A stretch of DNA of 57,821 nt from Nonomuraea antri. Its GTDB lineage: Bacteria; Actinomycetota; Actinomycetes; Streptosporangiales; Streptosporangiaceae. Shown here piece after piece: positions 26,646-36,317 of this stretch. The notes under the pieces are model-generated. The model worked only from the letters and a program-made list of their open reading frames with translations. It made no database searches and was not told the DNA's origin. Each line of letters begins with the position of its first letter. Position 1 is the first letter of the stretch. The DNA lies in contig NZ_JABCPZ010000043.1 in the NCBI RefSeq assembly GCF_013283785.1, forward strand, positions 1 to 57,821, in the 5' to 3' direction. The translations under genes were made by a program, and so were the position numbers.

Positions 26646-27302
26646 TCAACCCAGCCATCGGTAACGATGTTCGGGCCGTCCCGCGGTGCCGTACCTGGGA
26701 CGTAGCTCGGCCCGGCCCGCCTCGCACAGATATTCCAGGTATCGGCGGGCGCTCACCCGCGACAGCCCGGTCAGCTCGGCCGCCTCCGCCGCCGAGAGAT
26801 CGCCGCCCGCGTCGCGCAGCGCGTCGGCCACCAGCGCGCACGTGGCGGGTGACAGGCCCTTCGGCACCGGGGCGGGGGCCTTGGGCAGGCCGAAGAGCCG
26901 GTCCACGTCGTCCTGTCTGGCCTCGGGGCCGATGGCGGTGAACCGCCTGCGGGTGTCGGCGTACTGCTGCAGGCGCTCGGCCAGCGCGGTGGCGGTGAAC
27001 GGCTTGATCAGGTAGTTGACCGCGCCGCCGCGCATGGCCTCCTTGACCGTGGACACGTCGCGGGCGGCGCTGATCATGAGGACGTCCACGTCGTGCAGCG
27101 CCTTGAGCACCTCCAGCCCGGACATGTCGGGCAGGTAGATGTCGAGCAGCACCAGGTCGGGACGCAGCTCGGCCGCCGCGGCGAGCGCGTCCGCGCCGTT
27201 GTGCGCCACCGCGACCACCTCGAACCCGGGCACGCGCGAGACGTAGCCGCTGTGGATGCGGGCCACCATGAAGTCGTCGTCCACGACCAGCACGCGGATC
27301 AT
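26646..27302 (-). CDS. CitB/DcuR-type response regulator
   Basis: A 218-residue response regulator. The receiver domain has the acidic pair Asp9/Asp10, phospho-acceptor Asp54 in LLDIYLPDM, and Lys101 in LIKPF. The C-terminal DNA-binding part is a winged helix of the CitT/DcuR class (DLSAAEAAELTGLSRVSARR at about 163-182). It overlaps the kinase gene by 4 nt (ATGA). With the divergent tctCBA genes, it most likely activates tricarboxylate uptake. Confidence 0.93.
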   Translation of the reverse strand: MIRVLVVDDDFMVARIHSGYVSRVPGFEVVAVAHNGADALAAAAELRPDLVLLDIYLPDMSGLEVLKALHDVDVLMISAARDVSTVKEAMRGGAVNYLIKPFTATALAERLQQYADTRRRFTAIGPEARQDDVDRLFGLPKAPAPVPKGLSPATCALVADALRDAGGDLSAAEAAELTGLSRVSARRYLEYLCEAGRAELRPRYGTAGRPEHRYRWLG

Positions 27303-28921
27303 CGGCTGCCGGCCTTCGCCTTGGCGGGGAGCAGCGCGGTGAAGACCGCCCCTCCGGCACGCGAGCCGGGGTCGCCGACGCGCACCCAGCCGCCGCGCCG
27401 CAGGCACGCCTGCCTGGTCAGGGCCAGGCCGAGCCCGCGCGGGCCCGAGTGCGCGGCCTTGGTGGTGAAGCCCTCCCTGAAGACCTCGTCCACCAGGTCG
27501 GGCGTGATCCCCGGACCGGAGTCGCACACGCGCACCCGCAGCCCGTCCTCGTCGGCCACCACCGACACCTCCACCGTGCCCTCCGCGCCGTCGAGCGCGT
27601 CGATCGCGTTGGCGACCAGGTTGCCGACGACCAGCACCGCGTCCTGCGCGTCGCCGAGCACCCCTTCGGGCACCGAGGAGTCCTCGGCGAGCACCAGCCG
27701 CGCGCCGCGCTCGGCCGCCTCTGCGGACTTGGCCAGCAGCAACGCGGCCAGCGTCGGATCCTGGACGCGTTCGCGCAGGTCGGTGGCGTACGTGCCGCGC
27801 GTGGTCCGGGTGATGAAGCCGATCGCGGCCTCGTGCTCGCCCAGTTCCAGCAGGCCGACGACGGTGTGCATGCGGTTGGCGAACTCGTGGGCCTGGGCCC
27901 GCAGCGCCTCGGTCGCGCTGCTGGTGTCGTCGAGCTCGCGGGCCAGCCTGACCAGCTCGGTACGGTCCCTGAGCGTGACCACCCAGCCGCGGTGCTGCCC
28001 GCGTACGGACACCGGGGTGCGGTTGAGCACCAGCACCCGGTCGCCGTGCAGCACCACCCGGTCCTCGCCGGGGTCGACGCCGCCGAGCACGTCACGCATG
28101 CGCTCGGAGACCGGCAGGTCGGTCAGGTTTCCGCCGACCGTCACCTCGCCCCGGCCGTCGCCGAGGCCGCCGAGCAGCTCGCGGGCGGCGTCGTTGACCA
28201 GCGTGACGCGTCCTGACAGGTCGAGCGCCAGCACGCCTTCCTTGACGCCGTGCAGCACGCCCTCGCGCTGCTCCAGCAGCGCGGCGATCTCGCGCGGCTC
28301 CAGGCCGAACGTCTGCCTGCGCACCCGCGCGGTGATCAGCGCGGCCAGCGCCAGCCCGGCCAGCAACGCGGCCATCGCGGTCCACAGCAGGCGCGGCAGC
28401 GCGTCCCAGAGCCGGTCGGTGACCGTGGTCTGCAGGATGCCGACCGAGACCAGGCCGATGACGTTGCCGTATTCGTCGCGGATCGGGGTCTTGCCGCGCA
28501 CGGTGGTGCCGATCGTGCCGGTCTCGGTGCCGACCCAGCTCTCGCCGCTCCTGAGCACCGTGGTGCCGTCGGTGGACAACCGCTTGCCGATGAGCGCGGG
28601 GTTCGGGTGGGCGTACCTGATCTGGTCGGTGTTGGCGATGACGACGTAGTCGGCGCCCGTCTCGTGCTGGACGCTCATCGCCAGCGGTTGCAGCACCGTC
28701 TGCGGGCTCTCCAGCGAAAACGCGTCGCGGACCTGCGGCAGCCCGGCCACCGAGCGGGCGATCGCCAGCGCGAGCTGCTCGTGCCGCTTGTCGAGCTGGT
28801 CGCGGGTGTGCGCGGCCCACACGCTCGCCGTGCCGCCGGCCGCGAGCAGCACGATCACCATCTGGAGCACGAACAACTGCGTGCCCAGGGAGGCGTCGCG
28901 GACCCTTCTCACGGTCCACAT
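27299..28921 (-). CDS. CitA/DcuS-type sensor histidine kinase
   Basis: A 540-residue membrane sensor. One helix near residues 13-35, an extracytoplasmic single-Cache (PDC-like) sensor domain to about 170, a second helix near 175-197, a PAS domain, then the SpoOB-type phosphoacceptor helix with His345 in AQAHEFANRMHT, and a HATPase domain with VVGNLVANAIDAL, DSGPGI and RGLGLAL. Kinases of this family sense citrate or C4-dicarboxylates. The start MWTVRRVRD at 28921 is chosen because homology and the first helix follow; the ribosome-binding site is unclear. Confidence 0.93.
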   Translation of the reverse strand: MWTVRRVRDASLGTQLFVLQMVIVLLAAGGTASVWAAHTRDQLDKRHEQLALAIARSVAGLPQVRDAFSLESPQTVLQPLAMSVQHETGADYVVIANTDQIRYAHPNPALIGKRLSTDGTTVLRSGESWVGTETGTIGTTVRGKTPIRDEYGNVIGLVSVGILQTTVTDRLWDALPRLLWTAMAALLAGLALAALITARVRRQTFGLEPREIAALLEQREGVLHGVKEGVLALDLSGRVTLVNDAARELLGGLGDGRGEVTVGGNLTDLPVSERMRDVLGGVDPGEDRVVLHGDRVLVLNRTPVSVRGQHRGWVVTLRDRTELVRLARELDDTSSATEALRAQAHEFANRMHTVVGLLELGEHEAAIGFITRTTRGTYATDLRERVQDPTLAALLLAKSAEAAERGARLVLAEDSSVPEGVLGDAQDAVLVVGNLVANAIDALDGAEGTVEVSVVADEDGLRVRVCDSGPGITPDLVDEVFREGFTTKAAHSGPRGLGLALTRQACLRRGGWVRVGDPGSRAGGAVFTALLPAKAKAGSR

Positions 28922-28935
28922 GCTAGGCACGCCGA

Positions 28936-28957
28936 GGTCATGGGCAAGCCCGTGACC
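28936..28957. promoter_or_regulatory. 22-bp inverted repeat in the kinase/tctC divergent region
   Basis: GGTCATGGGC-AA-GCCCGTGACC has 10-bp arms with one mismatch and lies 15 bp upstream of the kinase start. It is a candidate site for the response regulator in autoregulation. Confidence 0.45.
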
Positions 28958-29024
28958 AATACGACCACTATGACGGCTACCACGCAAACCCTCGACTCCG
29001 CGGGGAAGTGTCCTCACCATCCAG

Positions 29025-29040
29025 TTTCACCAACGTGAAA
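29025..29040. promoter_or_regulatory. Palindrome upstream of tctC
   Basis: TTTCAC-CAAC-GTGAAA is a perfect inverted repeat ending 19 bp before the tctC ATG and just before its GGAG ribosome-binding site. It may be an operator for tctCBA. Confidence 0.45.
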
Positions 29041-29059
29041 TCCCCCCTTTGGAGTGATC

Positions 29060-30031
29060 ATGCGCCTGCGCATACTCGCCGCACTCGCGGCACTCTCCGT
29101 CGCGGCGCTGACCGGCTGCGGCGAGAACGGCTCGGCCGGCGGCGGCACCAGCGCCCTGCGCATCATGGCGCCCGCGGCCCCCGGCGGCGGCTGGGACACC
29201 ACCTCACGCACCGCCGAGCAGGCGTTCAAGGCCGCCGACCCGCAGCGCAAGGTCGAGGTGTTCAACGTGCCCGGCGCGGGCGGCACCATCGGCCTGGCCC
29301 AGCTCGCCGGCGAGAAGGGCAACGGCAACCTGCTCATGACCATGGGACTGGTCATGGTCGGCGCGATCGAGCAGAACAAGTCGAAGGTCACGCTGGCCGA
29401 GACCACGCCGATCGCCAAGCTGACCGAGGAGTACGAGATCATCGTGGTCCCGGCGGAGTCCCCGCTCAAGTCGATCGCCGACCTGGTCGCCGCCTGGAAG
29501 GCCGACCCGGCGAAGATCTCCATCGCGGGCGGCTCGGCCGGCGGCACCGACCACATCGTGGCCGGTCTGATGGCCAAGGCCGCGGGCGTCGACCCCAAGC
29601 AGGTCAACTACATCGCGCACTCCGGCGGCGGCGAGGCGCTCAACGCGCTGCTCGGCAACAAGGTCAGCCTCGGCATCTCGGGCGTCGGCGAGTTCGCCGA
29701 GCACGTGAAGTCCGGCAAGCTGCGCGCCCTGGCGGTGACCTCCGGCCAGCGGCTGCCCAACCTGGACGCGCCCACCCTGAAGGAAGGCGGCCTGGACGTC
29801 GAGCTGGCCAACTGGCGCGGCTTCGTCGCCCCCGGCGGGCTCAGCGACACCGACAAGAAGGCGCTGACCGACCTGGTCACCAAGATGCACGACTCGCAGG
29901 CGTGGAAGGACGCGGTGGCCAAGAACGGCTGGATCGACTCGTTCCAGACCGGTCAGCAGTTCACCGACTACCTCAACACCGAGCAGACCCGGGTCAAGGC
30001 CATCATCGCCGAGATGGGGCTCGTCTCCTGA
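29060..30031 (+). CDS. tctC: Tripartite tricarboxylate transporter substrate-binding lipoprotein
   Basis: A 323-residue extracytoplasmic solute-binding protein (TctC/Bug family). The signal peptide ends in the lipobox LTGC, so it is lipid-anchored. The family motif near the start of the mature chain is MAPAAPGGGWDTTSR, and SIAGGSAGGTDHIV follows in the second half of lobe one. It hands citrate or a related acid to the TctAB channel. GGAG is 5 nt before ATG 29060; the GTG at 29054 is less likely. First gene of tctCBA, divergent from the sensor kinase. Confidence 0.95.
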   Translation: MRLRILAALAALSVAALTGCGENGSAGGGTSALRIMAPAAPGGGWDTTSRTAEQAFKAADPQRKVEVFNVPGAGGTIGLAQLAGEKGNGNLLMTMGLVMVGAIEQNKSKVTLAETTPIAKLTEEYEIIVVPAESPLKSIADLVAAWKADPAKISIAGGSAGGTDHIVAGLMAKAAGVDPKQVNYIAHSGGGEALNALLGNKVSLGISGVGEFAEHVKSGKLRALAVTSGQRLPNLDAPTLKEGGLDVELANWRGFVAPGGLSDTDKKALTDLVTKMHDSQAWKDAVAKNGWIDSFQTGQQFTDYLNTEQTRVKAIIAEMGLVS

Positions 30032-30540
30032 TGTCCGAAGCCGAAGAGCGGAAGGGCCGCCGCTGGTGGCGGCCCGAGCTCGGGCTCGCGCTCGTCGTGC
30101 TGGCGCTGGGCGTGTTCGTCGTCGTCGGGACGCTCGACGTCGCGGCGGCGGCCTCCCAGCTCGGCCTGGGCCCGCGCTTCTTCCCCATGCTGGTGGGCGG
30201 GTCCATGATCCTGATCGGCCTGCTCTACGTGGCCGACGTGCTGCGCGGCGGCCGGGGCGACCCGGAGGAGAGCGAGGACATCGACGTCGACGCGCCCGCG
30301 GACTGGCGCAGCGTCGGCCTGGTGAGCGGCGTCTTCCTGGCCTTCGCGGCGCTGCTGAACGTGCTGGGCTGGGTCATCGGCGCGAGCCTGCTGTTCTTCG
30401 GCCTGTCCGTCGCGCTGGGCGCCGAGCACAAGGCGCGGGCGGCCGTGATCGCGGTCGTCCTGGGCGTGACCACGTATCTGGTGTTCGTGAAGGGGCTCGG
30501 CGTGACGCTTCCCGCCGGGCCCCTGGGCGGGGTGATCTGA
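30031..30540 (+). CDS. tctB: Tripartite tricarboxylate transporter small membrane subunit
   Basis: A 169-residue TctB protein with four predicted membrane helices (about 15-35, 48-68, 95-118 and 125-160). The stretch [14 protein letters not shown] between helices 1 and 2 is the family mark. Its start shares one base with the tctC stop (TGATG), so translation is coupled. Confidence 0.93.
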   Translation: MSEAEERKGRRWWRPELGLALVVLALGVFVVVGTLDVAAAASQLGLGPRFFPMLVGGSMILIGLLYVADVLRGGRGDPEESEDIDVDAPADWRSVGLVSGVFLAFAALLNVLGWVIGASLLFFGLSVALGAEHKARAAVIAVVLGVTTYLVFVKGLGVTLPAGPLGGVI

Positions 30541-30541
30541 C

Positions 30542-32050
30542 ATGTCGTCGTTCCAGCTGCTGCTCGACGGCTTCGCCGCCGCGCTCACCCCGGTCAACCT
30601 GCTGTACGCGCTGATCGGCGTCACCCTGGGCACCCTGGTCGGGGTGCTGCCCGGCATCGGCCCGGCGATGACGGTGGCGCTGCTGCTGCCGATCACCTTC
30701 ACGGTGCCGCCGGCCAGCGCGTTCATCATGTTCGCCGGCATCTACTACGGCGGCATGTACGGCGGCTCGACCACCTCGATCCTGCTCAACACGCCGGGCG
30801 AGTCCTCCTCCATGATCACCGCGCTGGAGGGCAACAAGATGGCGCGGCGCGGCCGGGCCGCCCAGGCGCTGGCCACCGCGGCGATCGGCTCGTTCGTGGC
30901 CGGGACCCTGGCCACCGGCCTGCTGGTGGTGGCCGCGCCGGCGGTGGTGAGCTTCGCGATCTCGTTCGGGCCCGAGGACTACTTCGCGCTGGCGATCCTG
31001 GCCTTCACCGCAGTGTCGTCGGTGATGTCGCGCTCGGTGGTGCGCGGTCTGGCCTCGCTGGTGCTCGGACTGATGATCGGGCTGATCGGCATCGACCAGC
31101 AGACCGGCCAGGCGCGGCTCACGCTGGGCATCCCGCAACTGCTCGACGGCATCGACGTGGTGATCGTCGCGGTGGGCCTGTTCGCGTTCGGCGAGGCGCT
31201 GTACGTGGCCTCCCGGCTGCGGCACGCGGCGCCCGAGGTGGTGCCGGTCGGCCGGGCCTGGATGGGCCGCTCCGACTGGCGCCGCTCGTGGCGGCCGTGG
31301 CTGCGTGGCACCGCGCTCGGGTTCCCGTTCGGCGCGCTGCCCGGCGGCGGCGCGGAGATCCCCACGTTCCTGTCGTACGCGGCGGAGAAGAAGCTGGCCC
31401 GCGGGGTCGCCAAGGAGGAGTACGGCAAGGGCGCCATCGAAGGCGTGGCCGGGCCGGAGGCGGCCAACAACGCCTCGGCGGCCGGCACGCTGGTCCCGCT
31501 GCTGACGCTGGGCCTGCCGACCTCGGCGACGGCCGCGATCCTGCTGGCCGCCTTCCAGCAGTACGGGCTGCAGCCCGGGCCGCAGCTGTTCGACCACAAC
31601 CCGGCCCTGGTCTGGGGCATGATCGCGTCGCTGTTCATCGGCAACACGATGCTGCTGGTGCTGAACCTGCCGCTGGCGCCGCTGTGGGCGCGGGTGCTGC
31701 GGATCCCGCGGCCGTACCTGTACGCCGGGATCGTGCTGTTCGCCGCCCTGGGCGTCTACGCGCTGAACGCCAGCACGGTGGACCTGTTCGTGCTCTTCCT
31801 GCTGGGTCTGCTCGGCTACTCGATGCGCCGCTTCGGCCTGCCGGTGGCGCCCGCGGTGATCGGCATGATCCTCGGCCCGATGGCCGAGGTGCAGCTGCGC
31901 CGCGCGCTGGCCATCGGCGCGGGCGACGTGACCACGCTGGTGGGCAGCCCGATCGCAGCGTCGCTGCTGGTGCTGTCGGTGCTGGCGCTGCTCACGCCGC
32001 TGGCGCGCAAGCTGCTGGCCCGCCGGAGGGAGGCAGCACGGACGGAGTGA
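30542..32050 (+). CDS. tctA: Tripartite tricarboxylate transporter large membrane subunit
   Basis: A 502-residue TctA permease with about 11-12 membrane helices. The N-terminal signature is [20 protein letters not shown], then [20 protein letters not shown]. The second repeat has the matching [13 protein letters not shown] and [12 protein letters not shown]. It uses an ion gradient for tricarboxylate uptake together with TctB and TctC. It starts 1 nt after the tctB stop, and the operon ends at the hairpin at 32059-32084. Confidence 0.96.
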   Translation: MSSFQLLLDGFAAALTPVNLLYALIGVTLGTLVGVLPGIGPAMTVALLLPITFTVPPASAFIMFAGIYYGGMYGGSTTSILLNTPGESSSMITALEGNKMARRGRAAQALATAAIGSFVAGTLATGLLVVAAPAVVSFAISFGPEDYFALAILAFTAVSSVMSRSVVRGLASLVLGLMIGLIGIDQQTGQARLTLGIPQLLDGIDVVIVAVGLFAFGEALYVASRLRHAAPEVVPVGRAWMGRSDWRRSWRPWLRGTALGFPFGALPGGGAEIPTFLSYAAEKKLARGVAKEEYGKGAIEGVAGPEAANNASAAGTLVPLLTLGLPTSATAAILLAAFQQYGLQPGPQLFDHNPALVWGMIASLFIGNTMLLVLNLPLAPLWARVLRIPRPYLYAGIVLFAALGVYALNASTVDLFVLFLLGLLGYSMRRFGLPVAPAVIGMILGPMAEVQLRRALAIGAGDVTTLVGSPIAASLLVLSVLALLTPLARKLLARRREAARTE

Positions 32051-32058
32051 CCGTCTCA

Positions 32059-32084
32059 CCGGCCCGCCTTCCCTGGCGGGCCGG
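32059..32084 (+). terminator. tctCBA terminator
   Basis: CCGGCCCGCC (32059-32068) pairs perfectly with GGCGGGCCGG (32075-32084) around a 6-nt loop, followed by CATTTAGT. It lies 9 nt past the tctA stop. Confidence 0.8.
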
Positions 32085-32100
32085 CATTTAGTCACTGAAC

Positions 32101-32129
32101 TTGATAGTCACTGATTCTTACTATATGGT
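32101..32129 (+). promoter_or_regulatory. Promoter of the serine hydrolase gene
   Basis: TTGATA (32101-32106), 17 bp, TATGGT (32124-32129), then 7 nt to ATG 32137. A 10-bp direct repeat, TAGTCACTGA, occurs at 32089-32098 and 32105-32114, just upstream of and across the -35 end, and could be an activator or repressor site. Confidence 0.65.
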
Positions 32130-32136
32130 CATGGCC

Positions 32137-33273
32137 ATGACGAATGTGAACGGCTTTGTGGCCCCCGGTTTCGAGCAGGTCGAGCAGGAGTTCGCGGCGG
32201 TCGTCGCGGCCGAGCCCGACCCTGGCGCCCAGTTGGCCGTGCACCTGGACGGGCGGCGGGTGGTCGACCTGTGGGCGGGCGACGGCGTCAGCGGCGACTC
32301 GCTGCACGGCCTGTACTCCTCGGGCAAGGGCGCCACGCACCTGGTCGCCGCGCTGCTCGTCCAGGACGGAGTGCTCGACCTGGACCGTCCTGTGGCTCAC
32401 TACTGGCCCGAGTTCGCCGCGCATGCCAAGGACCTGCTGACCGTGCGCGAGCTGCTGGCCCACCGGTCCGGACTGATCGGCGTCGACGGCGGTTTCGGCC
32501 CCGACGAGCTGGCCGACGACCGGCTCATCGCCGAGCGCCTGGTCGGCCAGCGTCCCTACTGGCGGCCCGGCAGCGCCTACGGCTACCACGCGTTCGTCAT
32601 CGGCGCGCTGGTCGGCGAGGTGGTCAGGCGCGTCACCGGGCGCACCCTCCAGCAGGTCTACGACGAGCGCGTGCGCACCCCGTACGGGCTGGACTTCTAC
32701 CTCGGGCTGCCCGCCGAGCTCGAACCCCGTTACGTGCCGGTGCGCCCGCTGCCGCCCGAGGAGGCCGCCATCGCCGCCGCGCAGCCCCCGGCCCCGGACA
32801 GCCTGCTCGCCGTCGCCTTCAACCTGCACGCCGACCCGCCCGCCGACCTGGTGGAGTTCGCCAACACCCGCCGGGTGCGCGCGCTCGGCCCGGCCTCCAG
32901 CGGCAGCGTGGGCAGCGCCCGCGGCCTGGCCGCCATGTACGCCGCCGCCATCAGCGAGGTGGACGGCCGCCCGCCGCTGCTCTCCCCCGCCACCCTGGCC
33001 GAGTTCACCAAGCCGCACTCCCCCGGCGTCGACCTGGTCACCGGGGAGCCCGACCACTTCCTGCTCGGTTTCGAGGCCCAGGCCATGCGCTATCCGGAGC
33101 TCGGCCCCGACGCCTTCGGGCACAGCGGCGCGGTGGGCGCGCAGTCGTTCGCCGACCCGGGCAGCGGCGTCGCCTACGGCTACACCCGCCGCCGGTTCCA
33201 GCTCGGCGGCGGGGGCGGCGCTCGCGAGAACGGCCGCCTGATCAAGGCCGTGATGTCCGCCGCCAGACGCTGA
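32137..33273 (+). CDS. Serine hydrolase, class C beta-lactamase/EstB-like family
   Basis: A 378-residue protein of the beta-lactamase/transpeptidase-like fold. The catalytic Ser-x-x-Lys lies in LYSSGKGATHL at about residue 61; the second-motif tyrosine is in YGYHAFVIG; and HSGAVGAQSF near the C-terminus stands for the third motif (HxG). No signal peptide is visible, so it is probably a cytosolic esterase or peptidase rather than a secreted beta-lactamase. The in-frame TTG and two ATGs upstream lie within the promoter, so ATG 32137 is chosen. It is monocistronic. Confidence 0.88.
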   Translation: MTNVNGFVAPGFEQVEQEFAAVVAAEPDPGAQLAVHLDGRRVVDLWAGDGVSGDSLHGLYSSGKGATHLVAALLVQDGVLDLDRPVAHYWPEFAAHAKDLLTVRELLAHRSGLIGVDGGFGPDELADDRLIAERLVGQRPYWRPGSAYGYHAFVIGALVGEVVRRVTGRTLQQVYDERVRTPYGLDFYLGLPAELEPRYVPVRPLPPEEAAIAAAQPPAPDSLLAVAFNLHADPPADLVEFANTRRVRALGPASSGSVGSARGLAAMYAAAISEVDGRPPLLSPATLAEFTKPHSPGVDLVTGEPDHFLLGFEAQAMRYPELGPDAFGHSGAVGAQSFADPGSGVAYGYTRRRFQLGGGGGARENGRLIKAVMSAARR

Positions 33274-33313
33274 ACAGCCCGGCCGGTGGGCCGGGCCGCT
33301 CAGCACTCGGGCG

Positions 33314-33360
33314 CGATCACTCAGGCCCGATCCCTCAGGCGCAGGCTCGATCGCTCAGGC
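33314..33360. repeat. Three copies of CGATCNCTCAGGC
   Basis: The 13-bp unit occurs at 33314-33326, 33328-33340 and 33348-33360 with one variable base. The third copy overlaps the stop codon of the MFS gene on the minus strand. It fills the gap between two converging genes. Confidence 0.75.
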
Positions 33361-34689
33361 GCCGACCAGCTGGGGCGCCGGCCCCTTGGTCTGGTCCGCT
33401 GCCCGGCCGGTGGACCTGGGCGCGATGGCCAGCCCGATCAGCGCCAGCACCAGCGCCGCCGCGAACACCGTCCAGTAGCCCGAGCCCGCCGCGGTGAACA
33501 GCGCCCCGGTGACGGCCACCGCCACCACGGAGAACACCGACTCGCCCACCTGCAGCGCCGAGCTGTTGGCCCCCTGCTCGCCCGGCGCCGACAGCTCCAG
33601 CGTCAGCACCGACAGGGTCGGGTAGACCAGCCCGATGCCGAACCCGGTGATGACCCAGGCCGGGTACACCACTCCCACCGGCACGGCCGCGAACGCCACG
33701 GTTCCGGTGGCCAGGACGCCGAGCGCGATCATGGCCGAGCCGAGCCGCAGGTTCGTCGTCCGGCTGAACACCTCGCGTCCCTGCAGCCACGAGGCCAGCG
33801 ACCAGGTCAGCGCGCCACCGGTGAGCGCGAGCCCGGCGGCCAGCGGCGAGAGCCCACGCTCGTTCACCAGCATGAGTGGGATGATCACTTCAGCGGCGAT
33901 GAACGCGCCGGTGGCCAGGCCGCGCAGGCCCACCACCGCCGGCAGCCCCCTGGCCGCGCGCAGGGTGCCCGCGGGCAGCAGCCTCGGCAGCGCCACCGCC
34001 AGCACGAGCAGCCCGGCCAGCAGCAGGAGCGGACGTCCGTCGCTGCCGTACTGCATCAGACCGGCGCCGACCGCGGTGACCGCCGCCCAGCCGAGCTTGC
34101 GGCCGAAGCCGGGCTCGGGCCCGCTCTGCCCGCCGCGCACCGGCTGCCCGGCCAGGCCGCGCAGCAGCACCAGCCCGCTCAGCGCGGTCAGGATCGGCAC
34201 CAGCAGGAACACCCAGCGCCAGCCCAGCGTGTCCACGATGAGCCCGACGATCGCCGGCCCGACCATGGACGGCACCACCCACGCCGTCGCGAACAAGGAA
34301 AAGATCTTGGGGTGCAGCTCCTCGGGATACACCCGGGCCACCACCACGTACAACGCCACGTTGACCAGCGCCCCGCCGAACCCCTGGACGAGCCGTCCGG
34401 CGATCAGCATCTCCATGCTCGGCGCCAGCCCCGCCAGGGTCAGCCCGGCCACGAACCCGGCCACGCCGGTCCACAACGGCGCCCACGGCCCGCGCACGTC
34501 GGCCCATCGCCCGCCCAGGACGGTGCCGACCACGGCGGCGGCCATCGCCCCGCTGAAGGCCAGCCCGTACAGTTCGAGCCCGCCCAGTTTCTCCGCCACG
34601 ACCGGCATGGCGATCGCGACTGCCATGTACTCGAAGGCCACCAGCGACACCATCGCCACCAGGCCCACTGTCAAAGCTCTTCTCGTCAT
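33355..34689 (-). CDS. MFS transporter, drug-exporter type
   Basis: A 444-residue membrane protein with about 12-14 hydrophobic helices. Helix 1 and the following region read SLVAFEYMAVAIAMPVVAEK; the loop GGRWADVRGP is the MFS motif A, and the conserved LIAGRLVQGFGGAL precedes helix 4, as in EmrB/QacA-like exporters. It probably exports a toxic compound by proton antiport; the substrate is unknown. TAGCGT (34702-34697) lies 7 nt before the ATG and no Shine-Dalgarno is seen, so it is probably leaderless. It follows the gatCAB operon on the same strand but behind a terminator. Confidence 0.88.
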   Translation of the reverse strand: MTRRALTVGLVAMVSLVAFEYMAVAIAMPVVAEKLGGLELYGLAFSGAMAAAVVGTVLGGRWADVRGPWAPLWTGVAGFVAGLTLAGLAPSMEMLIAGRLVQGFGGALVNVALYVVVARVYPEELHPKIFSLFATAWVVPSMVGPAIVGLIVDTLGWRWVFLLVPILTALSGLVLLRGLAGQPVRGGQSGPEPGFGRKLGWAAVTAVGAGLMQYGSDGRPLLLLAGLLVLAVALPRLLPAGTLRAARGLPAVVGLRGLATGAFIAAEVIIPLMLVNERGLSPLAAGLALTGGALTWSLASWLQGREVFSRTTNLRLGSAMIALGVLATGTVAFAAVPVGVVYPAWVITGFGIGLVYPTLSVLTLELSAPGEQGANSSALQVGESVFSVVAVAVTGALFTAAGSGYWTVFAAALVLALIGLAIAPRSTGRAADQTKGPAPQLVGA

Positions 34690-34777
34690 GGCCGCGACGC
34701 TATGACGGCGGCGCGCCCCGCACCTCCAGCGTGAGCCCTAGACCCGCCTGGGCACATCGACCTAGGACCCACGCGAA

Positions 34778-34808
34778 GGGCCCCGCCACCGGCACGGTGA
34801 CGGGGCCC
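34778..34808 (-). terminator. gatCAB terminator
   Basis: GGGCCCCG (34778-34785) and CACCG pair with CGGTG and CGGGGCCC (34801-34808) with one internal mismatch and a 3-nt loop. It lies 16 nt past the gatB stop. Confidence 0.75.
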
Positions 34809-34823
34809 CACAGCATCAGGCGG

Positions 34824-36317
34824 TTACTCGGAGACGCCCAGCTTCTCCAGGATGAGCGCGCGGGCGCGGGCCGCGTCGGCCTTGCCGCGGCTGGCCTTCA
34901 TCACGCCGCCCACCAGGGCGCCGGCCGCCGCGATCTTGCCGGAGCGGACCTTCTCGGCCGCGTCGGCGTTGTCGGCCAGCACCTGGTCGATGATCGCCGA
35001 CAGCTCGCCCTCGTCGTTGACGATCTTCAGGCCGCGCTGCTCGACCACGTCGTCCGGCGAACCCTCGCCGGCCATGACGCCTTCCAGCACCTCGCGGGCC
35101 AGCTTGTCGTTCAGCGCGCCCTGCGACACCAGCTCGGTGACGCGGGCGATCTGCCCCGGCGTGATGGGCAGGTCGGCCAGCGGCGTGCCGGTCTCGTTGG
35201 CGCGCCGCGCCAGCTCGCCCATCCACCACTTGCGCGCGTCGGCCGGCGGGGCGCCGGCCGCGACCGTGGCCTCGACCAGGTCGATCGCGTCGGCGTTGTG
35301 CATGGCGGCCATGTCGAGGTCCGACAGCCCCCACTCGGCCTGCAGCCGCTTGCGCTTGACCGAAGGCAGCTCGGGCAGCGCCGCCTTGAGCTCGGCCACC
35401 CACGCCTTGTCGGGCGCGATCGGCACCAGGTCGGGCTCGGGGAAGTAGCGGTAGTCCTGCGCCTCTTCCTTGGACCGGCCCGAGGTGGTGGTGCCGGTGT
35501 CCTCGTGGAAGTGCCGGGTCTCCTGCGTGATCTTGCCGCCGTCGGCCAGGACACCGGCCTGCCGCTCGATCTCGCTGCGTACCGCGCGCTCGACGCTGCG
35601 CAGGGAGTTGACGTTCTTGGTCTCGGTGCGGGTGCCCCACTCCGAGGAGCCGCGCGGCATCAGCGACACGTTGACGTCGCAGCGCAGCGAGCCCTCCTCC
35701 ATGCGCACGTCGGAGACGCCCAGCGAGCGCATGATCTCGCGCAGCTCGGTCACGTACGCCTTGGCCACCTCGGGCGCCAGCCGGTCGGTGCCGGGGATCG
35801 GCTTGGTGACGATCTCGACCAGCGGGATGCCGGCCCGGTTGTAGTCGACGATCGAGTAGTCGGCCCCGTGGATGCGCCCGGTCGCGCCGCCCACGTGGGT
35901 GGACTTGCCGGTGTCCTCCTCCAGGTGCACCCGCTCGATCTCGATGCGCACGGTCTCGCCGTTGACCTCGACGTCGATGTAGCCGTCGAAGCAGAGCGGC
36001 TCGTCGTACTGGGAGATCTGGTAGTTCTTCGGCATGTCCGGATAGAAGTAGTTCTTCCGGGCGAAACGGCACCACTCGGCGATCGAGCAGTTCAGCGCCA
36101 GGCCGATGCGGATCGTCGACTCGATCGCCATCGTGTTGGCCACCGGCAGCGCGCCGGGAAAGGCCAGGCAGGTCGGGCAGACCTGGGTGTTGGGCGGGGC
36201 GCCGAAGGCGGTCTTGCAGCCGCAGAACATCTTCGACTTGGTGCCCAGCTCGACGTGCGTCTCCAGCCCGAGCACCGGCTCGAACTTCTCGAGCGCTTCC
36301 TCGTACGCCATGGTCAT
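34824..36317 (-). CDS. gatB: Asp-tRNA(Asn)/Glu-tRNA(Gln) amidotransferase subunit B
   Basis: A 497-residue GatB. With GatA and GatC it turns mischarged Glu-tRNA(Gln) (and Asp-tRNA(Asn)) into the correct amide form, so the cell need not have GlnRS. The N-terminal cradle domain holds [20 protein letters not shown], with the cysteines CGC and CPTC (zinc site), and HVEEDTGK-like [11 protein letters not shown]. The C-terminal helical and YqeY tail domains bind tRNA. ATG 36317 overlaps the gatA stop by 4 nt; AAGGAGG precedes it by 10 nt. Confidence 0.97.
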   Translation of the reverse strand: MTMAYEEALEKFEPVLGLETHVELGTKSKMFCGCKTAFGAPPNTQVCPTCLAFPGALPVANTMAIESTIRIGLALNCSIAEWCRFARKNYFYPDMPKNYQISQYDEPLCFDGYIDVEVNGETVRIEIERVHLEEDTGKSTHVGGATGRIHGADYSIVDYNRAGIPLVEIVTKPIPGTDRLAPEVAKAYVTELREIMRSLGVSDVRMEEGSLRCDVNVSLMPRGSSEWGTRTETKNVNSLRSVERAVRSEIERQAGVLADGGKITQETRHFHEDTGTTTSGRSKEEAQDYRYFPEPDLVPIAPDKAWVAELKAALPELPSVKRKRLQAEWGLSDLDMAAMHNADAIDLVEATVAAGAPPADARKWWMGELARRANETGTPLADLPITPGQIARVTELVSQGALNDKLAREVLEGVMAGEGSPDDVVEQRGLKIVNDEGELSAIIDQVLADNADAAEKVRSGKIAAAGALVGGVMKASRGKADAARARALILEKLGVSE

